Shown piece after piece: positions 18,070 to 27,168 of a stretch of DNA of 64,000 nt. The notes below the pieces were generated by a model. That model made no database searches. It was given only the letters and a program-made list of their open reading frames with translations, and was not told where the DNA came from. Both the position numbers and the translations under genes were made by a program. The stretch's first letter is position 1, and each line of letters opens with the position of its first letter. The stretch is from Paenisporosarcina sp. HGH0030 (GTDB lineage Bacteria; Bacillota; Bacilli; Bacillales_A; Planococcaceae), in assembly GCF_000411295.1 (NCBI RefSeq), contig NZ_KE150421.1, positions 435,324-499,323 on the forward strand, given 5' to 3'.

Positions 18070-20121
18070 ATGTCCTTGCAAAATGTTTTAATCATTGGAG
18101 GCGGCGTTGGCGGAACCGCGATTTTGAAATTATTATTATCAGCTGAGTTTTTTCATGTAAAACGAGTAGTTGATATTGATGAGCGAGCACCTGCCATTCA
18201 GATTGCCAAACAACATAACATTCCAGCAAGTGCGGAATGGAAGCCTTTTTTAACTGATGATTTACATATGATTTTTGATTTGACTGGTCAGCCTGAAGTT
18301 TTTGATGAACTTTTAATGGAAAGACCCTCACAAACCGTCTTAATACCTGGGTCAGTGGCGAATATACTGATTCGCTTGATAAGAGAAAAGGACCAATTTA
18401 TTCAAACGATTCGTGAAGAAACACATAAACAACAATTGATTTTTAATTCGATTGAAGAAGGTATGATAGGTATTGATGCCAATGGAAACGTCAACTTCTT
18501 CAATAAAAGTGCTGAGAGAATGACTGATATTTTAATGGACCAAGCTCTTGGTAAGCCAATTTATGATGTCATTGCTTCCAGTGAATTACCACGAACTTTT
18601 GAAACCGGCAGAACAGAAGTGAATCGCGAATTAGTACTGAGTAATGGTACGAAAATTGTCACTTCAAGATTTCCCGTCATAGATGAAAAAGGTGTCCGTA
18701 TCGGGGCATTTTCAGTTTTCAAGGATATTACGGAAGTCGTTAGTTTAGCAGGTGAAATAACCAATTTAAAAGAAATACAGACCATGCTTCAAGCTATCAT
18801 CCAGTCAAGTGATGATGCCATTTCCGTTGTGGATGAAGAAGGGAAGGGTATTTTGATTAACCCTGCCTATACGAGAATTACGGGGCTGGAAACAGATGAT
18901 ATTATCGGAAAGCCAGCAACTGCAGATATTAGCGAAGGCGAGAGTATGCATTTGAAAGTGCTGCAACTGCGTAAGCCTATCCGTGGCGTCAATATGCGTG
19001 TTGGTCCGTTAAAACGTGAAGTCATCGTGAATGTGGCACCAATCATTGTCAATAATCGATTGAAAGGAAGCGTCGGTGTCATTCATGATATGACCGAAAT
19101 CCGTTCATTGATGAAAGAACTTGACCGCGCCAGAAGTATCATTCGTACACTGGAATCGAAGTACACTTTTGACGACATCATTGGTGATTCACACGAAATG
19201 AGAATTTCAATTGAACAGGCTAAGCTGGCTGCTAAAACGCCTGTTACCGTGCTATTACGAGGCGAATCCGGAACGGGGAAAGAACTTTTTGCCCATGCCA
19301 TTCATAGTTCCAGTGATCGGAAGTACAATAAGTTCATTCGTGTCAATTGTGCAGCCATCGCGGAGCATCTGCTTGAAAGTGAATTGTTCGGTTACGAAGA
19401 AGATGCTTTTGCTGGGGCAAAACTCGGTGGTAAACGAGGATTATTTGAAGAAGCGAACCATGGCAGTATCTTTTTGGATGAAATTGGTGAACTTTCGAGC
19501 AACACACAAGCAAAATTGCTTCGCGTCTTGCAAGAGAATGAAATCGTTCGAGTTGGTGGTACGAAATCCATCACGATAGATGTAAGAGTAATTGCTGCAA
19601 CCAATATCCATATGGAAAAAGCAATGCTAGAAGGTAAGTTCAGAGAAGATCTCTATTATCGATTGAACCGCATGCCCATTCAAATTCCACCGTTACGCAA
19701 TCACAAACAAGACATTCCAGCTATTGCGGAACGTCTGTTGGTTAAGCTTAATCAAGAATATGGTCGAAACGTCGAACGGATATCCGAAGTGGCCATGCAA
19801 AGGCTGGTCGTTTATTCTTGGCCAGGAAACGTGCGGGAACTTGAAAATATTATCAGCAGGGGCATGATTTTTATGAGGCCAACTGAATCGATTTTAGATG
19901 ACCATCATCTTCCATTGTCGATGTTGGAACACCAGGAACCAGACTCCAAAAAACCATTACAAGAGATATTGCCGCTTGCCGATCAAATGGAGCGTATGGA
20001 AAAAGAGATTTTATCATCAACTCTGAAAATGATGAATGGCAATAAATCTAAAACAGCTAAACATTTGGGGATTTCTCTTCGTACGCTTTATTATAAATTA
20101 GAAAAATATGAGCTAGAATAA
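18070..20121 (+). CDS. bkdR: Sigma-54-dependent activator of branched-chain keto-acid genes (BkdR)
   Basis: A 683-residue sigma-54 activator. The N-terminus (about 1-115) resembles a Rossmann-type domain (NVLIIGGGVGGTAILKLLL); two PAS domains follow (about 120-225 and 235-345); the AAA+ domain has Walker A GESGTGKE, Walker B SIFLDEIGEL and the C-terminal GNVRELEN; a Fis-type HTH ends the protein (SKTAKHLGISLRTLYYKL). It should activate the downstream ptb-bcd-buk-bkd operon, as in B. subtilis. Oddly, the loop that normally reads GAFTGA and contacts sigma-54 is D445-A-F-A-G-A450 here, with both the first Gly and the Thr replaced. Confidence 0.93.
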   Translation: MSLQNVLIIGGGVGGTAILKLLLSAEFFHVKRVVDIDERAPAIQIAKQHNIPASAEWKPFLTDDLHMIFDLTGQPEVFDELLMERPSQTVLIPGSVANILIRLIREKDQFIQTIREETHKQQLIFNSIEEGMIGIDANGNVNFFNKSAERMTDILMDQALGKPIYDVIASSELPRTFETGRTEVNRELVLSNGTKIVTSRFPVIDEKGVRIGAFSVFKDITEVVSLAGEITNLKEIQTMLQAIIQSSDDAISVVDEEGKGILINPAYTRITGLETDDIIGKPATADISEGESMHLKVLQLRKPIRGVNMRVGPLKREVIVNVAPIIVNNRLKGSVGVIHDMTEIRSLMKELDRARSIIRTLESKYTFDDIIGDSHEMRISIEQAKLAAKTPVTVLLRGESGTGKELFAHAIHSSSDRKYNKFIRVNCAAIAEHLLESELFGYEEDAFAGAKLGGKRGLFEEANHGSIFLDEIGELSSNTQAKLLRVLQENEIVRVGGTKSITIDVRVIAATNIHMEKAMLEGKFREDLYYRLNRMPIQIPPLRNHKQDIPAIAERLLVKLNQEYGRNVERISEVAMQRLVVYSWPGNVRELENIISRGMIFMRPTESILDDHHLPLSMLEHQEPDSKKPLQEILPLADQMERMEKEILSSTLKMMNGNKSKTAKHLGISLRTLYYKLEKYELE

Positions 20122-20128
20122 CAATGTG

Positions 20129-20229
20129 TGCAAATAATTGCATGGTTTGCAATCATTTGCATACCGAAAAGTACGAAATCTTGCCAAATAAAGCGTTTTC
20201 ATTATTGTTAACAAGGTACGTTTTATGCT
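20129..20229 (+). promoter_or_regulatory. ptb: ptb/bkd operon control region: two BkdR sites, cre-like site, sigma-54 promoter
   Basis: Palindromes TGCAAATAATTGCA (20129-20142) and TGCAATCATTTGCA (20148-20161) have centres 19 bases apart and match the one before bkdR. A near-match to the CcpA cre consensus is at 20188-20201 (12 of 14). AGGTACG-N4-ATGCT at 20214-20229 has GG and GC 12 bases apart as in -24/-12 promoters. The palindromes lie about 60-90 bases upstream of the promoter, a usual place for enhancer sites. Confidence 0.75.
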
Positions 20230-20256
20230 TAAATTATGAATGTTGAGGTGATTTCA

Positions 20257-21162
20257 TTGAATCTAAACGATTTAATACGACAAGCTTCTTCTTCAGATGA
20301 TAATGTAGTTGCGGTTGCATCTGCTGCTAATCTGGAAGTGCTTGAAGCGGTTAACTTGGCCATTGAGCATGACATGGCGAGTTTTCGTCTATATGATGAC
20401 GAACACAAATTAAAAGAAATGATAGTCATGCACTATCCTCACTTGTTAAATCATCCGAAAATTTATACACAACACGTAAAGGATGATCAACAAGCAGCGA
20501 TTGCAGCAGTCAAAGCCGTCCATTTAAATGAAGCGAATGTATTAATGAAAGGACATATTCCAACCGCTCTTATCCTAAAAGCTGTTTTGAACCCAGACTT
20601 TGGATTGCGAACGGGAAGCGTCCTATCTCATGTAGCTGCATTTGAAATTAATGGTTTTGATCGTTTGATTTTTGTTACGGATGCGGCTATGAACATTGCA
20701 CCTGATTTAAAGCAAAAAGCGCAAATTGTGCAAAATGCCGTTAAGGTAGCTCACGCCGTGGGAGTCGAAACTCCTGTAGTTGCACCATTGGCTGCAGTTG
20801 AAACCGTCAACCCATCAATGCAACCAACTCTTGATGCAGCTGCTCTGGTTGCGATGAATACAAGAGGACAAATAAAAGATTGCGTGATTGATGGTCCAGT
20901 TGCTCTGGATAATGCCATTTCAGTTGAGGCGGCTCATCACAAAGGTTTGACAGGTCCACATGCTGGACAAGCAGATATTTTGCTTGTACCGAATATAGAA
21001 TCAGGCAATATTTTATACAAATCACTTGTTTACTTTGCACATGCAAAAGTAGGGGCAGTGATTGTAGGGGCTAAAGCACCTATTGTCCTAACTTCTCGTT
21101 CAGACAGCGCAGAAAGTAAATTAAACTCTTTAGCATTAGCAATTTGCTCATCTAAGAATTAA
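20257..21162 (+). CDS. ptb: Phosphate butyryltransferase (branched-chain acyl)
   Basis: Ptb, 301 residues, transfers the acyl group of isobutyryl-, isovaleryl- or butyryl-CoA to phosphate, giving acyl phosphate for Buk. Motifs: LMKGHIPTALILKAVLNP, GSVLSHVAAFE, VTDAAMNIAPDL and GAKAPIVLTSRSDSAESKL. TTG 20257 is chosen as start: GAGGTGA lies 5 bases upstream and the resulting MNLNDLIRQAS aligns with the start of the B. subtilis protein; the ATG at 20236 lies before this ribosome binding site. First gene of the catabolic operon behind the sigma-54 promoter. Confidence 0.92.
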   Translation: MNLNDLIRQASSSDDNVVAVASAANLEVLEAVNLAIEHDMASFRLYDDEHKLKEMIVMHYPHLLNHPKIYTQHVKDDQQAAIAAVKAVHLNEANVLMKGHIPTALILKAVLNPDFGLRTGSVLSHVAAFEINGFDRLIFVTDAAMNIAPDLKQKAQIVQNAVKVAHAVGVETPVVAPLAAVETVNPSMQPTLDAAALVAMNTRGQIKDCVIDGPVALDNAISVEAAHHKGLTGPHAGQADILLVPNIESGNILYKSLVYFAHAKVGAVIVGAKAPIVLTSRSDSAESKLNSLALAICSSKN

Positions 21163-21192
21163 TGAACGACCAAATCAAAGGAGGAATTTAAA

Positions 21193-22287
21193 ATGGAAAT
21201 TTTTAAATATATGGAGACTTATGATTACGAACAATTGGTGTTCTGCCAAGATAAAACTTCAGGCTTAAAAGCAATCATCGCGATTCATGATACAACTTTA
21301 GGACCAGCATTGGGTGGTACACGCATGTGGACTTACGCTTCTGAAGAAGCTGCAATTGAAGATGCACTTCGTCTGGCTAAAGGAATGACTTACAAAAATG
21401 CTGCTGCAGGTTTAAACCTTGGTGGTGGTAAAACGGTTATTATTGGCGATCCATTAAAAGATAAAAACGAAGAAATGTTCCGCGCGTTCGGTCGTTTCAT
21501 CCAAGGCTTGAACGGTCGTTACATTACAGCTGAAGATGTTGGTACAACTGTAGCTGATATGGACTTAATCCATGAAGAAACAAACTATGTAACAGGTATC
21601 TCACCTGCATTTGGTTCTTCAGGTAACCCATCTCCAGTAACTGCCTACGGCGTATACCGTGGTATGAAAGCTGCTGCAATGGAAGCTTTCGGTAGCGATT
21701 CACTTGAAGGCAAACGCATCGCTGTTCAAGGTGTTGGTAACGTTGCATACAACTTATGCCGTCACTTACATGAAGAAGGCGCGAAATTAATTGTTACGGA
21801 TATCAATAAAGCAGCTGTTGATCGTGTAGTAGAAGAGTTCGGTGCTACTGCAGTGAACACGGATGAAATCTACTCTCAAGATGTAGACATCTTTGCTCCA
21901 TGTGCTCTAGGCGCAATCATTAACGACGAAACAATTCCACAATTGAAAGCAAAAGTTGTTGCAGGAGCTGCAAACAACCAATTAAAAGAAACAAAACATG
22001 GCGATCAATTGCACGAACTTGGAATCGTATATGCACCTGATTATGTAATCAATGCTGGTGGCGTAATAAACGTTGCTGATGAACTATATGGCTACAACCG
22101 TGAACGTGCAATGAAACGAGTAGAAACAGTCTATGACAACATTGCTAAAGTAATGGAAATTTCACGTACACAAGGAATTCCTACATACGTTGCAGCTGAC
22201 CGTTTAGCTGAAGAACGTATCGCTCGTGTTGGAAAATCACGCAGCAATTTTCTACTAAACGAAAAACATATTTTAAGCGGAAGATAA
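21193..22287 (+). CDS. bcd: Leucine (branched-chain amino acid) dehydrogenase
   Basis: A 364-residue Glu/Leu/Phe/Val dehydrogenase family member that deaminates Leu, Val and Ile to 2-keto acids with NAD. It shows the substrate region [10 protein letters not shown], the catalytic Lys segment [20 protein letters not shown], and the NAD-binding [25 protein letters not shown] gives a strong ribosome binding site. It feeds the keto-acid dehydrogenase complex encoded downstream. Confidence 0.95.
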   Translation: MEIFKYMETYDYEQLVFCQDKTSGLKAIIAIHDTTLGPALGGTRMWTYASEEAAIEDALRLAKGMTYKNAAAGLNLGGGKTVIIGDPLKDKNEEMFRAFGRFIQGLNGRYITAEDVGTTVADMDLIHEETNYVTGISPAFGSSGNPSPVTAYGVYRGMKAAAMEAFGSDSLEGKRIAVQGVGNVAYNLCRHLHEEGAKLIVTDINKAAVDRVVEEFGATAVNTDEIYSQDVDIFAPCALGAIINDETIPQLKAKVVAGAANNQLKETKHGDQLHELGIVYAPDYVINAGGVINVADELYGYNRERAMKRVETVYDNIAKVMEISRTQGIPTYVAADRLAEERIARVGKSRSNFLLNEKHILSGR

Positions 22288-22372
22288 TACATTGCTCTGA
22301 CAACGATTTTGTAGATAGCGAGGGAATAAGCGACAAAACCTGTGCTTCTGTTTTTGCGCTAGAATCGTCGCA

Positions 22373-22450
22373 AAGAATTAGGTCAAACTAAAGCTTTGAC
22401 CAAATTCTTTCCTGCGGAAAAACGGGCTTGCAAGTTCGTCCGCGGAAAGG
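22373..22450. repeat. Inverted repeats between bcd and buk
   Basis: Arms of 15 bases (22373-22387 and 22395-22409, one mismatch) frame CTAAAGC but have no T-run. Next to it CTGCGG...CCGCGG (about 22412-22446) forms a second GC-rich stem. The 300-base gap holds no gene. The elements could tune expression within the operon or be a decayed interspersed repeat. Confidence 0.45.
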
Positions 22451-22589
22451 GAGCTAATTCCCTCTGTTGTTATAAAAAATCGACATAATAAAGTTAACAG
22501 AGCTTGTTTAAAGAAAAGAAAAGGACAGATACTTTCATTTATGTTTGTATCTGTTCTTATCTTTAAAGACATTTTTGGGAGGAATCATT

Positions 22590-23678
22590 GTGCAAGAACA
22601 TTCATATCGCATTCTTGTCATCAACCCGGGTTCCACATCTACAAAAATTGGTGTTTTTGAAAACGATGTTTTATTGATGGAAAAAACGATCCGACACTCT
22701 TCTGAGGAAATCGGCAAATTTTCTTCTATCATTGATCAATACGAATTTCGTAAGCAAACCATTTTAGAAGCAATGGATGAAGAAGGAATCAACATTTCGA
22801 AATTGTCAGCTGTCTGTGGCAGAGGCGGACTCCTTCGTCCAATTGAAGGCGGAACTTATGCGGTAAATGACGCAATGTTAGTAGATTTAAAAAAAGGTTT
22901 TTCAGGTCAACACGCTTCAAACTTAGGTGGGATTTTAGCATTTGAAATTGCAACAGGTTTAAATATTCCTTCTTACATTGTCGATCCAGTGGTCGTCGAT
23001 GAGTTGGCTCCGATTGCACGCATTTCAGGATTCTCGTTAATCGAACGAAAATCGATTTTTCATGCATTAAATCAAAAAGCTGTTGCACGACGATATGCTA
23101 AAAAGTGCGGCAAAGCCTATGAAGACATGAGACTGATTGTAACCCATATGGGTGGCGGTATTACAATTGGTGTTCATGAGAATGGGCGGGTAATTGAAGT
23201 AAACAATGGTTTACACGGTGAAGGTCCATTCAGTCCGGAAAGAGCGGGAACAGTTCCTGCAGGCGACTTAATCGATATTTGTTTTTCTGGTGAATATTAC
23301 CGTCACGAAATTATGAAGAAATTAGTCGGTCAAGGCGGATTAGTAAGCTATCTTGGAACCAATGACGCAGTGGCGGTTGAAAAACGCATTGCAAAAGGTG
23401 ACAAAGAAGCTGAACTTGTTTACGAGGCAATGGCATATCAAGTTGCCCGTGAAATTGGCTCAGCTAGTGCCGTACTTGAAGGTAAAATTGACGCTATCAT
23501 ATTAACTGGTGGATTAGCATATGGGAAAGATTTTGTTGAATCCATTTCAAAAAGAATCAACTGGATCGCTGATGTAGTAGTCCAACCCGGAGAGAACGAA
23601 TTGCAAGCATTATCTGAAGGTGCAATACGCGTATTAAATGGGGAAGAAAAAGCAAAAGTATATCCGAACCTCAAATAA
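22590..23678 (+). CDS. buk: Butyrate / branched-chain fatty acid kinase
   Basis: A 362-residue acetokinase-family enzyme making ATP and the free short acid from the acyl phosphate made by Ptb. Seen: phosphate-binding [46 protein letters not shown] and the C-terminal [17 protein letters not shown] 22590 is preceded by GGGAGGAA; a longer frame from 22545 lacks such a site. With Ptb it drains branched acyl-CoA, freeing CoA and supplying short branched acids. Confidence 0.92.
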   Translation: MQEHSYRILVINPGSTSTKIGVFENDVLLMEKTIRHSSEEIGKFSSIIDQYEFRKQTILEAMDEEGINISKLSAVCGRGGLLRPIEGGTYAVNDAMLVDLKKGFSGQHASNLGGILAFEIATGLNIPSYIVDPVVVDELAPIARISGFSLIERKSIFHALNQKAVARRYAKKCGKAYEDMRLIVTHMGGGITIGVHENGRVIEVNNGLHGEGPFSPERAGTVPAGDLIDICFSGEYYRHEIMKKLVGQGGLVSYLGTNDAVAVEKRIAKGDKEAELVYEAMAYQVAREIGSASAVLEGKIDAIILTGGLAYGKDFVESISKRINWIADVVVQPGENELQALSEGAIRVLNGEEKAKVYPNLK

Positions 23679-23694
23679 AAGGAGGCCGAAAGTT

Positions 23695-25125
23695 ATGGCT
23701 CATAATTACGATATCGTTATTCTTGGAGGCGGAACAGGCGGGTATGTAGCAGCAATCCGTGCGGCTCAATTAGGACTTAAAACAGCAATCGTTGAAAAAG
23801 GTAACTTAGGTGGAACTTGCCTACATAAAGGCTGTATTCCAAGCAAAGCCCTACTTCGCAGTGCAGAAGTATATTCGACGACAAAAAATCATGCAGCTGA
23901 CTTTGGCGTAAATACTGGAGAAGTTTCATTGGATTTCTCACGTGTACAAGCCCGTAAAGAAAGCATTGTTTCCCAACTTCATCAAGGTGTTCAAGGATTA
24001 ATGAAAAAAGGGAAAATTGATGTATATGAAGGTACTGGCAGAATGTTGGGACCATCAATCTTCTCGCCATCTCCAGGTGGAACGGTTTCTGTTGAAATGA
24101 ACAATGGCGATGAGAATGAAATGCTAATCCCTAAAAACGTGATTATCGCAACTGGATCACGTCCACGTACATTGCCTGGTTTAACAATCGATGGAACACA
24201 CGTTATGAGTTCGGACGAAGCACTGGCTATGACCGAATTGCCAAAATCAATTTTGATTGTTGGTGGCGGTGTCATTGGAATTGAATGGGCTTCAATGTTG
24301 AATGATTTTGGTGTTGAAGTAACAGTAGTTGAATATGCGGATCGCATTATTCCTACTGAGGACGCTGACATTTCAAAAGAAATGCTGAAGCTATTAGCGA
24401 AAAAAGGCATTACATTTGCTACAAGTGCAAAAGTTTTACCAGAAACATTGGAAACAGCTGAAGGCAGTGTAACAATTTCTGCCGAATTCAAAGGAGAAAC
24501 AAAAACCTTTACTGCTGAAAAAATGTTGGTTTCGGTTGGCCGTCAAGCAAATGTAGAAGGTATCGGAATCGAAAATACGGATATTGTGGTTGAAAAAGGA
24601 TTTATTCAAGTAAAAGACACATTCCAAACAAAAGAATCCCATATTTATGCTATTGGTGACGTAATCGGAGGATTACAATTGGCACATGTTGCTTCTCATG
24701 AAGGTATTACAGCAGTGGAACACATTGCTGGTCAAAAAACTCATGCGATTGATTACAACTTGGTGTCACGTTGTATCTACTCAAATCCAGAAGCAGCAAG
24801 CGTTGGAATTACACAACAGCAAGCTAAAGATCAAGGGTTTGATGTGAAAGTTGGTAAATTCTCATTTAAAGCCATTGGTAAAGCGCTTGTTTATGGTGAA
24901 TCAGACGGCTTCGTGAAAATTATTGCCGATAAGAAAACGAATGATATTTTAGGTGTACACATGATTGGACCACACGTTACAGATATGATTTCTGAAGCGG
25001 GTCTGGCAATGGTACTAGATGCAACACCATGGGAAGTTGCTAGTACAATTCATCCGCATCCTACACTTTCAGAAGTAATGGGCGAAGCGGCGTTGGCTGT
25101 TGAAGGTAAAGCAATTCACATGTAA
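23695..25125 (+). CDS. lpdV: Dihydrolipoyl dehydrogenase (E3 of branched-chain keto-acid complex)
   Basis: A 476-residue flavoprotein disulfide reductase re-oxidising the lipoyl group of BkdB with NAD. FAD motif ILGGGTGGYVAAIRAAQLG, redox pair C42/C47 in GGTCLHKGCIPSKA, NAD motif VGGGVIGIEWASM, and the C-terminal catalytic His in HPHPTLSEV. Start ATG 23695 follows AAAGGAGG. Dedicated E3 in the operon, as in Bacillus. Confidence 0.95.
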   Translation: MAHNYDIVILGGGTGGYVAAIRAAQLGLKTAIVEKGNLGGTCLHKGCIPSKALLRSAEVYSTTKNHAADFGVNTGEVSLDFSRVQARKESIVSQLHQGVQGLMKKGKIDVYEGTGRMLGPSIFSPSPGGTVSVEMNNGDENEMLIPKNVIIATGSRPRTLPGLTIDGTHVMSSDEALAMTELPKSILIVGGGVIGIEWASMLNDFGVEVTVVEYADRIIPTEDADISKEMLKLLAKKGITFATSAKVLPETLETAEGSVTISAEFKGETKTFTAEKMLVSVGRQANVEGIGIENTDIVVEKGFIQVKDTFQTKESHIYAIGDVIGGLQLAHVASHEGITAVEHIAGQKTHAIDYNLVSRCIYSNPEAASVGITQQQAKDQGFDVKVGKFSFKAIGKALVYGESDGFVKIIADKKTNDILGVHMIGPHVTDMISEAGLAMVLDATPWEVASTIHPHPTLSEVMGEAALAVEGKAIHM

Positions 25126-25154
25126 AAAAATCAGATTAAAAGGGGGATGTTCAG

Positions 25155-26165
25155 ATGGTGAAAAATCGTCATGAAGAACTAGGGTTATCAAACGATGACG
25201 TACTGAAAATTTTTGAAACGATGCTTATGGCACGTCGAGTGGATGAGCGTATGTGGTTATTGAACCGTGCAGGGAAAATTCCTTTCGTTATTTCTTGTCA
25301 AGGTCAGGAAGCAACACAAGTAGGAGCTGCTTTCGCACTTGATAACACGAAAGATTATATCGCTCCTTACTACCGTGATATGGGTGTTGTTTTACACTTT
25401 GGTATGACAGCTCGTGATTTGATGCTTTCAGCTTTTGCAAAAGCTGAAGATCCAAACTCAGGTGGACGTCAAATGCCTGGTCACTTTGGACAAAAGAAAA
25501 ATCGTATTTTGACAGGTTCTTCACCTGTTACTACACAACTTCCACATGCTGTTGGTGTGGCATTAGCTGGTAAAATTCAACAAAAAGACTTCATCACTTT
25601 TGTAACACTTGGTGAAGGTTCATCTAACCAAGGGGACTTCCACGAAGGATTGAACTTTGCAGGCGTTCATAAATTACCATGTATCACAATGGTAGAAAAC
25701 AATAAATATGCGATTTCAGTTCCTTACGACAGACAGGTAGCAGCTAAAAACGTTTCTGACCGTGCAATTGGTTACGGCATGCCTGGATTCACTGTTGATG
25801 GAACAGATCCTTTAGAAGTTTATAAAGTAGTGAAAGAAGCTGCAGACCGCGCACGTAACGGAGAAGGCCCAAGCCTTATTGAAGCAGTATCGCATCGTTT
25901 GACAGCTCACTCATCTGATGATGATCAACGTCAATATCGTACAGCGGAAGACCTTGCTGAAGGGCAAGCTGCTGATCCAATCGGCAAATTCGCAGCGTAT
26001 TTGACAGAGTTGAACATTTTGACTGAAGAAATCGAAAAAGAACTGAATGACCGTATTATGAAGGAAGTAAATGAAGCAACGGATTATGCAGAAAATGCTC
26101 CTTATGCTGCACCTGAAGATGCTTTAAAATACGTCTATGCTGAAAAAGACGGGGGGAACGCATAA
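25155..26165 (+). CDS. bkdAA: 2-oxoisovalerate dehydrogenase E1 alpha subunit
   Basis: 336 residues, thiamine-diphosphate E1 alpha. It shows the phosphorylation-loop type GHFGQKKNRI, the ThDP/Mg motif GEGSSNQGDFHEGLNFA with VENNKYAIS, and HSSDDDQRQYR. It decarboxylates branched 2-keto acids and passes the acyl group to BkdB lipoate. The stop and the next start share one base (TAATG), so translation is coupled with the beta subunit. Confidence 0.94.
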   Translation: MVKNRHEELGLSNDDVLKIFETMLMARRVDERMWLLNRAGKIPFVISCQGQEATQVGAAFALDNTKDYIAPYYRDMGVVLHFGMTARDLMLSAFAKAEDPNSGGRQMPGHFGQKKNRILTGSSPVTTQLPHAVGVALAGKIQQKDFITFVTLGEGSSNQGDFHEGLNFAGVHKLPCITMVENNKYAISVPYDRQVAAKNVSDRAIGYGMPGFTVDGTDPLEVYKVVKEAADRARNGEGPSLIEAVSHRLTAHSSDDDQRQYRTAEDLAEGQAADPIGKFAAYLTELNILTEEIEKELNDRIMKEVNEATDYAENAPYAAPEDALKYVYAEKDGGNA

Positions 26166-27148
26166 TGGCAGTTATGTCTTATATTGACGCGATTACACTC
26201 GCAATGAAAGAAGAGATGGAACGTGATGAAAACGTATTCGTCCTTGGTGAAGACGTAGGTCGTAAAGGCGGCGTTTTCAAAGCTACTCAAGGTTTATACG
26301 ATCAATTTGGAGAACACCGTGTAATGGATACTCCATTAGCAGAATCTGCTATTGCCGGCGTTGGAATCGGTGCAGCAATGTATGGAATGCGTCCAATTGC
26401 AGAAATGCAATTTGCTGACTTTATCATGCCAGCTGTTAACCAAATCATTTCTGAAGCTTCCCGTATTCGTTACCGTTCAAATAATGACTGGTCTTGTCCA
26501 ATCGTTTTCCGTGCACCTTTTGGTGGGGGAATTCATGGAGCTCTTTACCATTCACAATCTGTTGAAGCGATTTTTGCTAACCAACCAGGTTTGAAAATCG
26601 TTATTCCTTCAACACCATACGATGCTAAAGGATTATTGAAAGCTGCTATCCGTGATGAAGATCCAGTAATGTTCTTCGAGCACAAACGCGCTTACCGTTT
26701 AATCAAAGGCGAAGTGCCTGAAGATGATTACACAATCGAAATCGGAAAAGCAGACGTAAAACGTGAAGGTGAAGACATCACTGTTATCACTTACGGTCTT
26801 GCTGTCCACTTTGCACTTCAAGCTGCTGAGCGTTTAGAGCAGGATGGTATTTCTGCTCACATTCTTGATTTACGCACGATTTATCCATTGGATAAAGAAG
26901 CAATTATTGAAGCTGCTTCAAAAACAGGAAAAGTTCTTCTTGTTACTGAAGATAATATGGAAGGTAGCATCATGGGTGAAGTTGCAGCAATCATTGCTGA
27001 AAACTGCCTGTTTGATCTAGATGCACCAATTAAACGTTTGGCTGGTCCTGATGTACCGGCAATGCCTTATGCACCGACAATGGAGAAATTCTTTATGATC
27101 AATCCAGATAAAGTCGAAAAAGCAATGCGTGAACTTGCGGAATTTTAA
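26165..27148 (+). CDS. bkdAB: 2-oxoisovalerate dehydrogenase E1 beta subunit
   Basis: 327 residues, E1 beta, pairing with the alpha subunit encoded immediately upstream. Typical segments: GEDVGRKGGVFKATQGL, DTPLAESAIAGVGIGAA, RAPFGGGIHGALYHSQS and the C-terminal transketolase domain with VTEDNMEGSIMGEVAA. Length and start agree with the family. Confidence 0.94.
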   Translation: MAVMSYIDAITLAMKEEMERDENVFVLGEDVGRKGGVFKATQGLYDQFGEHRVMDTPLAESAIAGVGIGAAMYGMRPIAEMQFADFIMPAVNQIISEASRIRYRSNNDWSCPIVFRAPFGGGIHGALYHSQSVEAIFANQPGLKIVIPSTPYDAKGLLKAAIRDEDPVMFFEHKRAYRLIKGEVPEDDYTIEIGKADVKREGEDITVITYGLAVHFALQAAERLEQDGISAHILDLRTIYPLDKEAIIEAASKTGKVLLVTEDNMEGSIMGEVAAIIAENCLFDLDAPIKRLAGPDVPAMPYAPTMEKFFMINPDKVEKAMRELAEF

Positions 27149-27168
27149 CCTGAAAGGAGGAGTTACAA

